The notes: generated by a model not told the origin, from the sequence alone. A stretch of 64,000 nucleotides of DNA from Tenrec ecaudatus (GCF_050624435.1 NC_134541.1:98948805-99012804), one strand, 5' to 3'; positions 24,740-35,309 are shown, numbered from the stretch's first letter. Numbers and translations: made by a program.

Positions 24740-24930
24740 TTGGAAGGGGACCTGGTGAGAGTGATTTGGATTGGATGACCAGAGGTTCCATGGTACGACC
24801 GTTTCGAGAAGCAGTGTTTGCCTTGCCTATAAGTGGATTGGATAAACCTGTGTATACAGACCCTCCTGTTAAGACAAAATTTGGTTTTCATTTTATTGTG
24901 CTTAAAGGAGAAAATAAAATCAAGTGGAAA
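24740..24930 (+). pseudogene. PIN4: Processed pseudogene fragment of PIN4 (parvulin-type prolyl isomerase)
   Basis: PIN4 is a small nuclear and mitochondrial peptidyl-prolyl isomerase. The translation [20 protein letters not shown] followed by [20 protein letters not shown] and FGFHFIV matches the C-terminal half of its catalytic domain in order, with substitutions such as GPFQEAAF to RPFREAVF. Only about 60 C-terminal residues of a protein of about 131 remain. A 1-nt deletion in the A run just before the normal stop (24915-24917) makes the frame read on to a stop at 24939. No intron interrupts the fragment and no upstream PIN4 sequence is visible. A 5'-truncated retrocopy is the best reading. 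Confidence 0.85.
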
Positions 24931-25134
24931 AATTTTTAAAGATTGACATGTGTAGGTGCACGTTAGTGTTCGTGTCTGCATTGTGGGAAGATGTGAACAT
25001 GTGAGCTCATTGGTACCAGCTTAGATCAATTTTTCATATGTATATTTGTGAGTGCAATAGTGTATGCATTAGTGGCTTTGCTTCTTGGAGTATGTAAGTG
25101 TGCCACGATCCATGTGAATACTCATACATTTGAG

Positions 25135-25295
25135 CACTATTAGTTATGAATTGGGCTGTAAACTTCAAAGTCAGCAGTTCAAAACCACCAATTACACCTC
25201 AGGAGAGAGATGAGACTTTCTACCCCAGTAAAGAGTTATAGTATCAGTAACTCAAGGGGGGGTAGTTCTACCTTGTTCTATATGGTCATTCCTCC
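25135..25295 (+). mobile_element. AfroSINE, partial
   Basis: Body tcagcagttcaaaaccacca and gagatgagactttctacccc are kept. Head and tail are poor. Confidence 0.6.
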
Positions 25296-25494
25296 CAACG
25301 GTCCTCTTCTAAGGACTATCAATATGCCTATTGTACCGATGAAGATACTGAGGTCCCAAATACTCTTGTTCTCCCAGTTTCTTCACACCTCTCTCTTCCG
25401 TTCCCCTATGCCTCTGTAGGTGTTTAAAGAAACCAATCAATTCGTAAGATTTACTGATAGGTAAACATAAATTAAGTGGCCTGACATCAAAGTT

Positions 25495-25630
25495 AGCAAA
25501 CTATGGCCCAGGGGCTGAACCTAGCCCACTGCCAGTTTTGGCCAATAAAGCTTTATGGGAACAGAGCCTTGCTCATCTGTTTACATTGAGTCTGTTTGCT
25601 TCGTAAGTGGCAAAGTTGAGTAGTTGTAAC
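25495..25630 (+). mobile_element. Ancient hAT-type DNA transposon fragment
   Basis: Sequence agcaaactatggcccagggg, ccaataaagctttatgggaa and gttgagtagttgtaacagag matches a widespread mammalian non-autonomous DNA element that I associate with hAT transposons. The subfamily is not assigned. Confidence 0.55.
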
Positions 25631-25779
25631 AGAGATTGTGTCACTCTCCAAGTTTAATGTCCTCACTATCTTCCCCTTCACTGGAAACTTTGGCACCAGC
25701 CCTTGCCCTCTGTCATCTGGCTCCTGTCTCTGTCTCTCTCACACACATGATTCCTCATTTCCCTCATGCTACATTCACA

Positions 25780-25925
25780 CTGAGGGCCCTGGGTGGCACG
25801 AACAGTTTGTGTGTTTGACTCCTGAGAGATTGGATTCTTGAGTCTACCAAGATTCACTTGAGAAGAAAGGCCTAGCAGTCTACCTCCCGAAGTCAGCCCC
25901 TGAGAATCCTGTGGAGGACGTCCTG
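25780..25925 (+). mobile_element. AfroSINE, 3'-truncated
   Basis: Head gagggccctgggtggcacga and body gagaagaaaggcctagcagt. It stops where the LTR-like repeat begins. Confidence 0.65.
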
Positions 25926-25933
25926 GGGTGGGG

Positions 25934-26443
25934 TGGTAGTTATATAATCATTTGTCGATTTGAGAGGATTAAGAGTGAAGGGGTAGAGTCTAGCCTGTCA
26001 ATCAGGTCATAGCCAATGAGACCTCTCTGTGTGTATGGCCTTCTTCTGAGGATTCTGGGAACTCTGGTATTCCTCCATGGAGGCGGGAGACATATTCTCT
26101 CTCTCTGCTGACTCCTTGGGAGACATTGCAGCTGACAAGACACATGGAATTACCATAGTGCCCTGAGCTGGAGGAGCCACATGGAGAACCCTGCCAGCAC
26201 TCAGATGCTTACAATGCCACTGGATCCACAAGGCTTTCCACCCAGTGGCCTGTGATCTTCCTGCATTTGGCATCATTTCATGTGTTTCATGAGTCTGAAG
26301 AGGACTTTATAGATTGGTATCGGGCATATGGGCTAATGTCAGATTTATGGACTTGACCTGGGCTGGACTGGGATGTTTTCTCAACATTCAATTGATCATA
26401 TAAGTGTCTATGAATTTGTTTCTCTAGTCTACCCAGATTAACA
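25934..26443 (+). repeat. Solo-LTR-like repeat, family A
   Basis: Runs from tggtagttatataatcattt, through gagtctagcctgtcaatcag, to the terminal tttctctagtctacccagat and taaca. It has TG...CA ends. It sits between SINE fragments and has no clear flanking duplication. Confidence 0.65.
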
Positions 26444-26461
26444 CAGATATTGCAACTGTTT

Positions 26462-26575
26462 GTTGTGTGGGGCTGCAACCTGGACGGGTAGAGATTCCAG
26501 TCTACCTAAAGGAATCTGAGAAGAAAAGCTTTGAAATCTACTTCTAAAAATCAGCTGTTGAGATTCCTAAGGAGG
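26462..26575 (+). mobile_element. AfroSINE fragment
   Basis: Only ctgagaagaaaagctttgaa, atctacttctaaaaatcagc and a poor head can be aligned. Confidence 0.45.
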
Positions 26576-26577
26576 CA

Positions 26578-26740
26578 GCCCGTGGGTGGTGCAAATGTCT
26601 AATGCTCTGGGCTGCTAACCAAAAAGTTGGAAGCCTGGTGATCTGTGTCTGAAAAAATAAAACCAGCCATGGAAAACCGTGTGGAGTACAGTTATACTCT
26701 GACACGCATGGGCCACTGTTACATAAGGGTCTACAGGCTC
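26578..26740 (+). mobile_element. AfroSINE
   Basis: Head cccgtgggtggtgcaaatgt, gggctgctaaccaaaaagtt, and ccatggaaaaccgtgtggag. The tail is lost after catgggccactg. Confidence 0.65.
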
Positions 26741-27440
26741 ACAGCATCTTTGGCCTCCACACAGCTCATCCCCACCTGAGCCAACATCCTTCCTTCCCAT
26801 CTTCACCTGGCTGACCCCTCCTCACTGAGACACTCTGACCTCAGACAGCTCGTCCTCAGGGAGACCTTAACCTTGTTTTCCTCTCTCCTAAAGTGTATTA
26901 CTTTGGGGACTCACCTCAAGCAAGTGTAGCTTTGCTATTTATCCCACAGGTACCTGAGGGCTTCAATGTGCCCATGGCATGAAAAGATTATGAAAAAATT
27001 TCCTCCAACTCATTGAAGCCATCATCCCTGCCCCACATATTTATTAAGTACCTAGTTGGGGCATGGTGGGCAGGGGTACTTGGCATAGGACTCTGGGAAA
27101 GAAGCTCAAGTGGCCAGGTCAACACTGAGGAAAGCAAAGCATTTCAGTTAGTGATTCTAGCTATGAAGTCAGCAAACAGGTGGTAGAGTTATAGAGATGC
27201 CTCTGGGGGACTAATAGCTGAGTTGAGACCCTAATTAGAAGCAGTAAACCACATGCAGACCTAGAATATTCCAGGCAGAGGAACTGCAATGTCCCTGTGG
27301 TGGGAGAAGTCAGTGTGGTTGGAACCAAGTGACTTGGGCTCAGGTTCAGATCTCCCAGTTAGATTCTCAGCAACATGAGGACCTACCCCTCCTGTGTACT
27401 GCTGACTCTCCAGCTCCATCTGTGTCTACCCACCTAAAAG
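26741..27440. other. Largely unique DNA with old repeat traces
   Basis: No gene recognised. The stretch at 27110-27310 (gaactgcaatgtccctgtgg) resembles an ancient mammalian repeat that I could not name. Confidence 0.4.
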
Positions 27441-27444
27441 TACC

Positions 27445-27560
27445 CTAACCTGTTGCCTTGAGTTTGTTCTGATTCATGGTAACCCCGTGTGCTACAGAAC
27501 TGCTCCATTGGGGTTTCTTGTATATAATCTTCATGGAAGCAGATCCCCCACCCCCCACCT
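27445..27560 (-). mobile_element. AfroSINE tail half
   Basis: Tail complement ttgagtttgttctgattcat, then ctgctccattggggtttctt. The head is replaced by a C-rich run. Confidence 0.65.
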
Positions 27561-28639
27561 TTCTTTCACCATAAAGACATGGTGGAAGTCAGAAATTTCC
27601 TCCTAAAGCCATGGGCCTTGCTTGTTGTTAGTGACTGTGACCAACCTATAGCTTCAATCCATGAAGAGAAGCTTCAAAGTCCCAGATGGCAAGTGACTCA
27701 CTCAGAACCCCCACCCACTACCGCCATTGCCTGATTCCTCTGAGACAGAGGATTAAAGTTCTAGAATGTTCATTCGTTCACTTATTCATTCAGCCAATAC
27801 TATGATGGAGTAACCACTTTGAACTAAAGATAATATTTATACTACTGGTATCCTCTCTCATGGCCTGTTTCCACCATTAGCCAGTGGGGCATGAGGATGG
27901 CCAACATATCCCATCATCCCATCGATCATAAAAGGCATCATAACAGCATTTCTCATCGATTCCCCAGGGACCTCTCAGTTGCCACGCAGAGATGGTTGCT
28001 AACTCAGAACTACACAACAAGTAAGAAGCGGTAGAGCAGGGGTTCCCTCTTAGATTTCTATGACTCTAAAACCTCCCATTCCCTCTTATGAACAACAGCC
28101 TTGACATAAAAAGGAGATTTTTTTTTAATGGAGTTGAAGAGGCAAGTGTCCACTGGAAAGCATATGAATGAGCAGGCTGTGGGTAAGACCTGGGATTTAG
28201 TAAATGTTGGTTGAATGAATGAGCACAGGAAAGGAATAAAGACAATTGGCTGTTCTCAATGTCATCTTAGCAGAAAAGTTCGGAACATTCTGCGAGAGAA
28301 GTCAGCTTGGGATGTGAAGGTTGGCTCCATAGAGAAGAGAAGAGACTGGAACGTGGATGGGATTTAACTGGTGAGGGCAGAGCAACAGCATTTCCCGTAA
28401 GGAGGACGGTGTTCAAGTATTTAAATGTTTAATTATTGGGTTTGGAGTTTAACCCTTAAAGGTCCATCTAGCCCTGATGTCACACAATGATATAGCATCA
28501 ACACAGTGCATTGGCTGCTGGGCCTTCCCCCTGGTTCACCCTTCTGACCATAAGATGATGCCAAAGACCCCAAGAACATGAGGAACCCACTTCAGACCAG
28601 GCTCCTTGAGTGAACAACTTCGGGCTGACAAAAGTTCTG
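27561..28639. other. Unique DNA, no gene recognised
   Basis: No repeat family is obvious apart from a short MIR/L2-like phrase (gtaaatgttggttgaatgaa) near 28202. No convincing reading frame. Confidence 0.4.
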
Positions 28640-28985
28640 GCTTTGCAATTAACTCATTGAAGTCATTTTCTTTCTCAATGTGAATCTACAGCCTTTTCTT
28701 ATCATCCTGTTACACATTTTCTATCCAATGGCGTGTTTTAATCCAAGAAAGATTGTGTTATTAAAGTTTTGTGTGAAGCTGTGATTGCCGTCCTCAGAAC
28801 TGAAGATGCAATCAGGGGAGAGAATGGGTGCCTCATAATTCAATGAATGGCTGTGCTTCTGCGGTAATTTCTTCGGTAATTACTTGTGTAAACTGTGTGT
28901 TTCTGTAATTGAAACTCTACAGTGTGGGGTAATTTATCAACATCTATAATTTATTACAGCTCTTCCATCTTGTTTCTGGTTTTTC
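28640..28985. other. Candidate conserved noncoding element
   Basis: A repeat-free, AT-leaning block rich in homeodomain-type sites (ttcggtaattac, gtgttttaatcc, tgcctcataattcaa, gtctgtaattgaa-like cores). It has no SINE, LINE or reading frame. The status is inferred only from appearance. Confidence 0.35.
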
Positions 28986-29025
28986 TGTGTGTCCTCACTA
29001 GAATATTGTCCTCTCACTACAACTT

Positions 29026-29168
29026 CAAGCCCACTAAACCCATTCAGACTAGGTCAGGGTTTCAAGCCCACCATCACCGTTCAAACTAGGTCACCGCTTC
29101 AACTCCACAATCACCAATTAGATAAGAACAAGGCCCCAAGGCCACCATTACCATGAAGACTAGGAAGC
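29026..29168. repeat. Degenerate tandem repeat, about 37 bp x 4
   Basis: Copies start at 29026, 29063, 29100 and 29136, each opening caagcccac or a variant and containing an actaggtca-type core. The first two are exactly 37 bp. The last two have diverged. Confidence 0.7.
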
Positions 29169-29499
29169 AAAAACATACCTTGCACTTGTGGGGAGAAAGG
29201 TCCCAAAAGACTGGATGAAGGTTCGGAATTCATTTTCCAAAGGACACAATAGTGATTGTTGTTTGCAGCATGTATTTTCTGCCAGACTCTAAGGTGTGAT
29301 TTCTGAAATGGATTTGAAGAGATTGTCTACCTCAAGTGTCTGCATAATAGCACCATTTTTGCTCTTGCAGTCTCCAAATATTCTAAGCGTGCCTCACATT
29401 CCCAACAGCCTCAGGAGGGGAGCAGGGGCTGGGCTGTGCATTTTACTGTCAAAGGAAATTCAGCCACAGAGCCCCATTCCCTTGTGAAGTTTTGTAATC

Positions 29500-29900
29500 A
29501 ACCTCACCCACACTGAGCCCCACCCATCCCCGGATGCTGGCAACCACTGATCATTTTTCTGCCACTCTCAAGAAGATTATTTAGTGACTACATAATGGGC
29601 CAATGAGTAGATGCGAAACGAAACCAAAATAAAAGCAAAACACTGCCATTGAGTTGACTCTGACTCATAGCAACCCTATGGGACAGAGTAAAGCTGACTC
29701 ATAGGCTTCTGTGACTTTAAACTTTAAGAAAACAAAGAGAAGATGTCCTGTAATTTTCTGACCTATATTTTTCTCATGAAATATTGAGGCAATGTTCATT
29801 ATTATCTGCTATAAATAGAATACTGTGATGGATATTTTGTGCATACATCTTTCTGGATTTTTAGGTATTTTAAAGTTTTTTATTCCAGGATTCCAGAAAT
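29500..29900 (-). mobile_element. Old L1 3' region (low confidence)
   Basis: Sequence ccggatgctggcaaccactg, atcatttttctgccactctc and tctttctggatttttaggta resembles the complement of old L1 3' sequence. A SINE interrupts it at 29640-29735. Confidence 0.4.
29640..29735 (-). mobile_element. AfroSINE tail half
   Basis: Clear tail complement cattgagttgactctgactc, atagcaaccctatgggacag, with an A-rich stretch (aaccaaaataaaagcaaaac) on its 3' side. The body is missing. Confidence 0.75.
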
Positions 29901-29947
29901 GGGGTGTCACTTTTAACTTGCCTTTAGAACCAGGCACCAAATAGCTA

Positions 29948-30160
29948 TCCTGGTAATCTGGTAGCACAAACAGTAAAATAGTCAAGTACTAACCAAAAGG
30001 TTGGCAATTCCAACTCACCCAGTGGGCTTGATGAAGCAGGACCTGGGTTTCTGCTTCTGTAAAGATGACAGCCAAAAAAGTCCCAGGAGGCACTGCTCCT
30101 CTGTCATTTGAAGTGGCTATGAGCCTAAATCAACCTGAAATCACACAAAACAACAATATG
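29948..30160 (+). mobile_element. AfroSINE, near full length
   Basis: Head ctggtaatctggtagcacaa, gtactaaccaaaaggttggc, ctgcttctgtaaagatgaca, tail gtggctatgagcctaaatca, then an acaaaacaacaat run. Confidence 0.85.
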
Positions 30161-30317
30161 TGGAAAGTCCAGAGGAACCATTTGTCAAAAAGCATCATCG
30201 TTTAGGGGAAAGAATGTGCTATTTGGAGTAGGTACAAAAAACACTAGCTCTGGATCCCAGCATTCCTGATCATGTACTATTCTCTCTGGTCTTAGATAGA
30301 AAAGATATTTGTATCTT

Positions 30318-30592
30318 ATAAAGATACTTGTGGAGAGCAAATGCTTTGAGAATGATTGGGGCGGGGAATGTATGGATGTGCTTTATACAATTGATGTATG
30401 TATATGTATGGATTGTGATAAGAGTTGTATGAGTCCCTAATAAAATGTAAAAAAAGAAAAGGGAAAAAAAAGAAAGAAAGAAAAGAAAATGATTAGGGCA
30501 AAGAATGTACAGATGTGCTTTATACAATTGATGTATATATATGTATGGACTGTGATAAGAGTTGTATGAGCCCCTAATAAAATGTTTTAAAA
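30318..30592 (+). mobile_element. Dimeric L1 3' tail insertion
   Basis: Two L1 3' tails follow each other (first ends near 30450, second near 30590), joined by an A/G-rich linker aaaaaaagaaaagggaaaaa. Flanking direct repeats aaagatatttgtatctt (30301-30317) and aaagatacttgtatctt (30593-30609) differ at one base. The linker matches the one in the chain at 1005-1654. Confidence 0.85.
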
Positions 30593-30794
30593 AAAGATAC
30601 TTGTATCTTTACAAAATAAATTTGACAAATTATAAGTTTGTATATAAATATACAAAATTTTGTATATGGAATAAATTTTTTATCTTGTAAATGTACAAAT
30701 ATCTTAGCCTGTCATTCAAAAACCTTTATCACCTGCCTTATTCCTATTTCTACCCCTAAATCCTGACTTACTACCAGAGCTCTCTCCTGCAGAG

Positions 30795-31135
30795 GAATAT
30801 TGAAAGTACCATGACTGCTAAAAGGCAAACAGGTCTGTCTTTGAAGTACAGCCAGAGTGCGCCTTAGTGGCAAGGATGGCGAAGTTTCATCTTACATACT
30901 TTGGACATGTTGTCTGGAGAGACCAGTTCCTGGAGAAGGACATCATGCTTGGTAGAGTGGCGGGGCAGTGACAAAGAGGAAGGCTCTCAACGAGATGGAT
31001 GGACACACTGGCTGCATCAATGGGCTCAGGCAGGAACAATTGTGAGGATGGTGAAGGACCAGGCTGTGTTTCACTCTGGTGTGCATAAGGTCACTATAGT
31101 CAGACCAACTCAGTGGCACCTGCCAACATCACCAA
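30795..31135 (+). mobile_element. RTE LINE 3' region
   Basis: Contains tcttacatactttggacatg, ggagaaggacatcatgcttg, gatggatggacacactggct and tail ggtcactatagtcagaccaa followed by cagtggcacctgccaac. It ends at the natural 3' end. Confidence 0.85.
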
Positions 31136-31171
31136 TATCCTCTAATCCCTCTGTCTTGTCTTTTAACCCAG

Positions 31172-31480
31172 ATAGAATTGATGTATTTAAATTGTGGTGT
31201 GGAGTATACTATGGGCTGCCAGAAGAATGAAGAACATGTTTTAGAGGAAGCACGGCGAGGCATGACATAGAGAATATTCATCTTGATTTACTCATCAGAA
31301 AAGGACATGACTGTTGGTCAACAGAGACCCGATTAAAATGAGGGAAATCCTCAATGAGAGGGATTGATGTCATAGCTACAGCAAAGGACTCAAGCATACC
31401 AATGATCAGGCAGTTGGTGCAGGACTGAGCAACTTTTGACTCTGCGGTACAGAGGGTGGCCATAAGTACCCTGACAGTCA
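31172..31480 (+). mobile_element. RTE LINE 3' region, diverged
   Basis: A second copy begins 40 bp after the previous one with tttaaattgtggtgtggagt. It has gaaatcctcaatgagaggga and tggtgcaggactgagcaact. The tail is decayed. Confidence 0.7.
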
Positions 31481-32185
31481 ACAGCATACTGGGAGAAAAC
31501 TGGGCCTCAGATTATGCAGGCTTCCCAAGGCCACAGAGCGGTCGGGGCCCAAGCCTTTGTCTGTCCTCTCATTTGACACCATGTGAGCACCATCGCACAG
31601 CGATGCCCCCTCCAACTGGCTCTGGCTCAGGTTCCGGTTCCAGCTCCTCTGTACTGGCCATGTAGGCATCCTTCCAAGGTCACTCCCCAAGGGTACTCAG
31701 AAGCCTCTGGGCATTGGCACACAGCCCCATCCAGAGCCAGGCTTGGCTGAGAATCCTTGAATGTGATCCTCAGGGTTAATGACCTATACAGGGAATTTAC
31801 CCCTGACTTCTCCCTCCTGCTTCTATTCAGAGCTGAGACAAGTCCGTAACGACAGCTGGTTTCATTCTCTTGGTGCTGACAGGGAGATAATGAGTCAAAC
31901 TGACCCTGGTTATGAAACAAAATCCCAGAAGGAAATTATCATCAGACTCCTTAGTTTGGAGAGCAGAGAGGGGATTTAAAAAAAAGTGGCAACTGCCAAT
32001 CTGGTTGGCACATGGACAATCTTTTTAAGAACTTCTTCCTCTTCATATCATCACTAAATAAGACAAAGCAGGCAACTGGCACACGGAGAAAGGTAAGAAA
32101 ATGCTCTGCTGCTTTAAATTGATCTGTAAAAGCCATCCGTTAGGCTCAGGGCCATGCTCCCCTCATAAAGTGCTCCCCACAGTCA
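31481..32185. other. Unique DNA, no gene recognised
   Basis: Moderately GC-rich to 31750, then AT-rich. Overlapping small frames on both strands have no recognisable motif. Confidence 0.4.
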
Positions 32186-32189
32186 TCAC

Positions 32190-32370
32190 AACCCAGCCTA
32201 AGTGCTTGGCCACTAACCCAAAGCCTAGTGGTCAGATCCATCTGGAGATACCTCAGAAGAAAGACCTGAAACTCTACTCCCGAGAGGTCACAGTTAAGAT
32301 AACCCTATCACGTGCGGTTCTACTCTGAAATGCATAGGTCGCTAGGAGTTGGCGTACACGCAACACCCAA
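32190..32370 (+). mobile_element. AfroSINE
   Basis: taagtgcttggccactaacc, ctcagaagaaagacctgaaa, tgcggttctactctgaaatg and a weak tail gtcgctaggagttggcgtac. Confidence 0.7.
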
Positions 32371-32424
32371 TGGTGAGCTCCGTTGTACGGTCTCAGTGGA
32401 CAGCGGGGACGGTTAAACATCATA

Positions 32425-32610
32425 CTGATGCTGTTATGTGCCGAGTCAATTTTGACTCCTAAGGACCCCATGTGTCAGAGTAGAGCTGCTCCCCTGCCAT
32501 CACCCCCAGTATTTTCTGGGCTGTATCTCCAGGTCTTTCTCCTAGAGTGGCTTTGAGCCATCAAGCTTCCAGTAATCAGACAAGTGCTGATATCTGTGTC
32601 ACCAGGGCTC
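32425..32610 (-). mobile_element. AfroSINE
   Basis: Tail complement ccgagtcaattttgactcct, ccatgtgtcagagtagagct, head complement tctgtgtcaccagggctcca. Confidence 0.85.
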
Positions 32611-32611
32611 C

Positions 32612-32775
32612 AAGTGCTCAACGACTAGATGAAAATTGGTAGTCCAAGCCGACAACCAGAGACTCTTTAGGTACAGGCCTAAGTATGTGCTTCAAAAGGC
32701 CGTGGCCTTGAGAACCCTGTGGAATGGTTCTGCTCTGCACGCCAGGCATCACCGTTAATGGAAGCCACTCAACTA
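32612..32775 (+). mobile_element. AfroSINE, head-to-head with the previous copy
   Basis: Begins aagtgctcaacgactagatg, has tggccttgagaaccctgtgg and gaatggttctgctctgcacg, and ends with a short tail remnant. Confidence 0.65.
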
Positions 32776-32934
32776 ATCGTGAGGATGATGTGTAAGCACT
32801 GATTCGAGAGCACACCTGCAACTCCACTCCAAATCAGCCCCTCTCCACGTCACAGCAGCCCCTCTCCATCTGCTCAAGATGTGTCTAGAGCCTGGAAGGA
32901 AAAGAGGATTCTTACACTCTTCCTTATCTCTGAT

Positions 32935-33065
32935 CATCGACTCTGGTTCTTGGCTGCTGGTTAAAATGCTGACTATCATTTACCAGACCTTAGCAAAGTC
33001 ACTTAAGTTTGTGCCTCATATCCCCCCATCTTTAAAGCTGAAATAATAACATCTGTCTCATAGGG
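32935..33065 (+). mobile_element. MIR
   Basis: Core gcaaagtcacttaagtttgt, gcctcatatccccccatctt, ataataacatctgtctcata. It is followed directly by an RTE fragment. Confidence 0.75.
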
Positions 33066-33252
33066 TGCATGGTTTAAAATCAGGAAAGGTGTGCATCAGG
33101 GTTGCATCTTCTCACTATACTTTCCAATCTATATGCTGAGCAAATAACCAGAAAGTTGGGTTATATGAAGAAGAATGCGGGCATCAGAATTGGAGGGAGG
33201 CTTATTAACAACCTGAGGTATGCAGGTGACACACCTTGTTTGGGGAGAACTT
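33066..33252 (+). mobile_element. RTE LINE RT-core segment
   Basis: atcaggaaaggtgtgcatca, ccaatctatatgctgagcaa and gaggcttattaacaacctga are RTE RT blocks. The YADD box reads YAGD. The next RTE block in consensus order follows on the opposite strand. Confidence 0.8.
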
Positions 33253-33720
33253 GAGATCATTCTGGCTGTACTTCTTCCCAAGACACACTTGTTTGTCCTT
33301 TTAACAATTCATAGTATTTTCAGTGTTCTTTGCTACCACCATAATTCAAATGCATCAATTCTTCATCAGTCTTCCCTATTCGCTGTGCAACTTACACATG
33401 CCTATGAGGTGACTGAAAATACCATGGCTTGGGTCAGGTGTACCTTACTCCTCAATGTCACCACTGTGCTTCTCACCACTCTAAAGCGGTCTTGTTCTGC
33501 AGATTGACCCAATGCTATGCATCATTTGATATCTGTGTGCTGTTTCCACGAGAACTGATTATGGATCCAGCATGATGAAATCCTTGACAATTTCATTCTT
33601 TTCCATTCTTCATAATGTTTCCATTCTTCATAAAGCTGTGAAGATTTTATTTTCTTTATATTGAGTTGTCATCTATACTGCAGACTGTAATCCTGATAAA
33701 TCTCAATCTAGTGCTCCCAT
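33253..33720 (-). mobile_element. RTE LINE segment inverted relative to its left neighbour
   Basis: On the minus strand it runs from gagatttatcaggattacag through aaattgtcaaggatttcatc and ggtattttcagtcacctcat to agtacagccagaatg. This is the RTE part expected next after 33066-33252, but flipped. Confidence 0.8.
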
Positions 33721-34100
33721 TGAAAATGTTTTACACTGAGAATAAGACACTTTCAAAGTATTTGCCCCTGTGAAAAACTGTTTCTCCCATACCCTCAGCT
33801 CTGTGATCTCATTTCTCCATCTGCCCTTCACTTAGGTCTCCATGAAGGAGCCATTTATTGACTGTATCTGTCTCTGGGCTGCCAGAAGTCAGAAGTGTGG
33901 GAAGCACCTCCTTTTGGGTATGTGCTGGCACACCTTCTTGTCTCCTTTAGCCAGGAACAGACTGTGGTCACTTGAGCCAGCCATACTCAGCTCTGTGGTA
34001 GTGAGCTTTCAGGAGGGTTGCCACTTCCTGTCCCACAATCTCTTCTAACCTTCCATGTAAACCGAGAAGGGCTTCTGATTAGAGGTGGCAGGCAAACAGG
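33721..34100. other. Unique DNA
   Basis: No repeat recognised. A 68-codon frame (33842-34048) has no known motif. Confidence 0.4.
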
Positions 34101-34104
34101 AGCA

Positions 34105-34265
34105 AATCCACTGCAGTGGAGTCAATTTGGACTCATAGGACAGAGTTGAACTGCTCCCTAGGGTTTCCAAGCGAGGCATCTTTACAGGAGCAGACAGATG
34201 CATCTTTCTCTTATAGAGCAGCTCCTGGGCTTAAGTCACAGACTCTGGTTAGCAGCCTCTGGGCT
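34105..34265 (-). mobile_element. AfroSINE
   Basis: Tail complement cagtggagtcaatttggact, ctccctagggtttccaagcg, tatagagcagctcctgggct. The head is partly lost. Confidence 0.8.
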
Positions 34266-34297
34266 CCTTGTGGACATAACAAAATGGACCACTCAGC

Positions 34298-34365
34298 ACT
34301 TCTCAGGGGTTCCTGAGCCAGCAGCATCAGCATCCTCTAGAATTTATTAGAAATGCAAATTCTTA
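34298..34365 (+). mobile_element. MER5A-like hAT fragment
   Basis: Contains ccagcagcatcagcatcctc and ttattagaaatgcaaattct, a familiar MER5 run. Only its left half is present. Confidence 0.7.
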
Positions 34366-34374
34366 GAAATCCCT

Positions 34375-34550
34375 CAGGAGTACACATTATTAAGCACTGA
34401 CTCTTAACAGGCTGATGGCTCAAACCCACTGAGAGGCACCTTGGAAGACAAGCCTGGAGATCAACTTCCAAATGGTCAGCCTCGGGAGTCCGATGGTGCA
34501 GTTTTATTTGGCACACACGCGGTTGCCATGAGTCAGACAAGAACTACTGA
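34375..34550 (+). mobile_element. AfroSINE
   Basis: attattaagcactgactctt, tggctcaaacccactgagag, tail gttgccatgagtcagacaag. Confidence 0.75.
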
Positions 34551-34667
34551 AGACCCACTCTAGACCTAGCAGGTCCTTAGAATCTTAGCAGTGGAGACCT
34601 CCAGGCTATTCAGACTCATGAAAGTAAGAGCTAGATTGTGGTTCACAGCCAAGGCTGTTATGCTTAA

Positions 34668-34800
34668 TATTAGGTGAACTCAGTGGACTGTTAACTGCAA
34701 GGTCAATTGATTGAATCCACTCCATGGAAAAAGAGGGATGCGGCTTTCTGTTCCCTTCAAATTTATAATCTCAGAAACCCAAAGGGGCCTTCCAGTAACA
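34668..34800 (+). mobile_element. AfroSINE fragment
   Basis: actgttaactgcaaggtcaa, ccactccatggaaaaagagg, ataatctcagaaacccaaag. The 3' end is missing. Confidence 0.6.
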
Positions 34801-34974
34801 AATGACAGCCTAGACTCCGCACCAGAGAAGCCCTCTACAACAAAACAGGAAAACAATCTATTCCATTCGGAGGGGAAATCTGGAGACTTTAATATCTGAG
34901 GAGGACACTGAAAGCTGAGTGAGGGAAACCTCTACTCACAGAAAACAAGCTGGTGAGCAGCTGAAGACGTCCCC

Positions 34975-35276
34975 ACACCACATCCCCCACTGCACCCCAT
35001 CACCTCATCCCACCACATGCCCCCACTGCACCCCATCACCTCATCCAACACATCCCCCCACTGCATCCCATCACCTCATGCCACCACATCCCCCCACTGC
35101 ACCCCATCACCTCATCCCACCACATCCCCCCACTGCACCCCATCACCTCATCCCACCACATCCCTCCACTGCACCCCATCACCTCATCCCACCACATCCC
35201 CCCACTGCACCCCATCACCTCATCCCACCACATCCCTCCCCTGCACCCCAACACCTCATCCCACCACATCACTCCA
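34975..35276. repeat. 36-bp minisatellite, about 8 copies
   Basis: Units of 36 bp contain cactgcaccccatcacctca followed by tcccaccacatcc, nearly identical between 35090 and 35235. The C-rich strand is the plus strand. Period divisible by three opens repetitive frames on both strands (His/Pro/Thr/Ser-rich on plus, Gly/Trp/Met-rich on minus), which are artefacts. Confidence 0.97.
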
Positions 35277-35309
35277 CTCCACATCAGACCCTTGCATTTC
35301 AACATGTTA

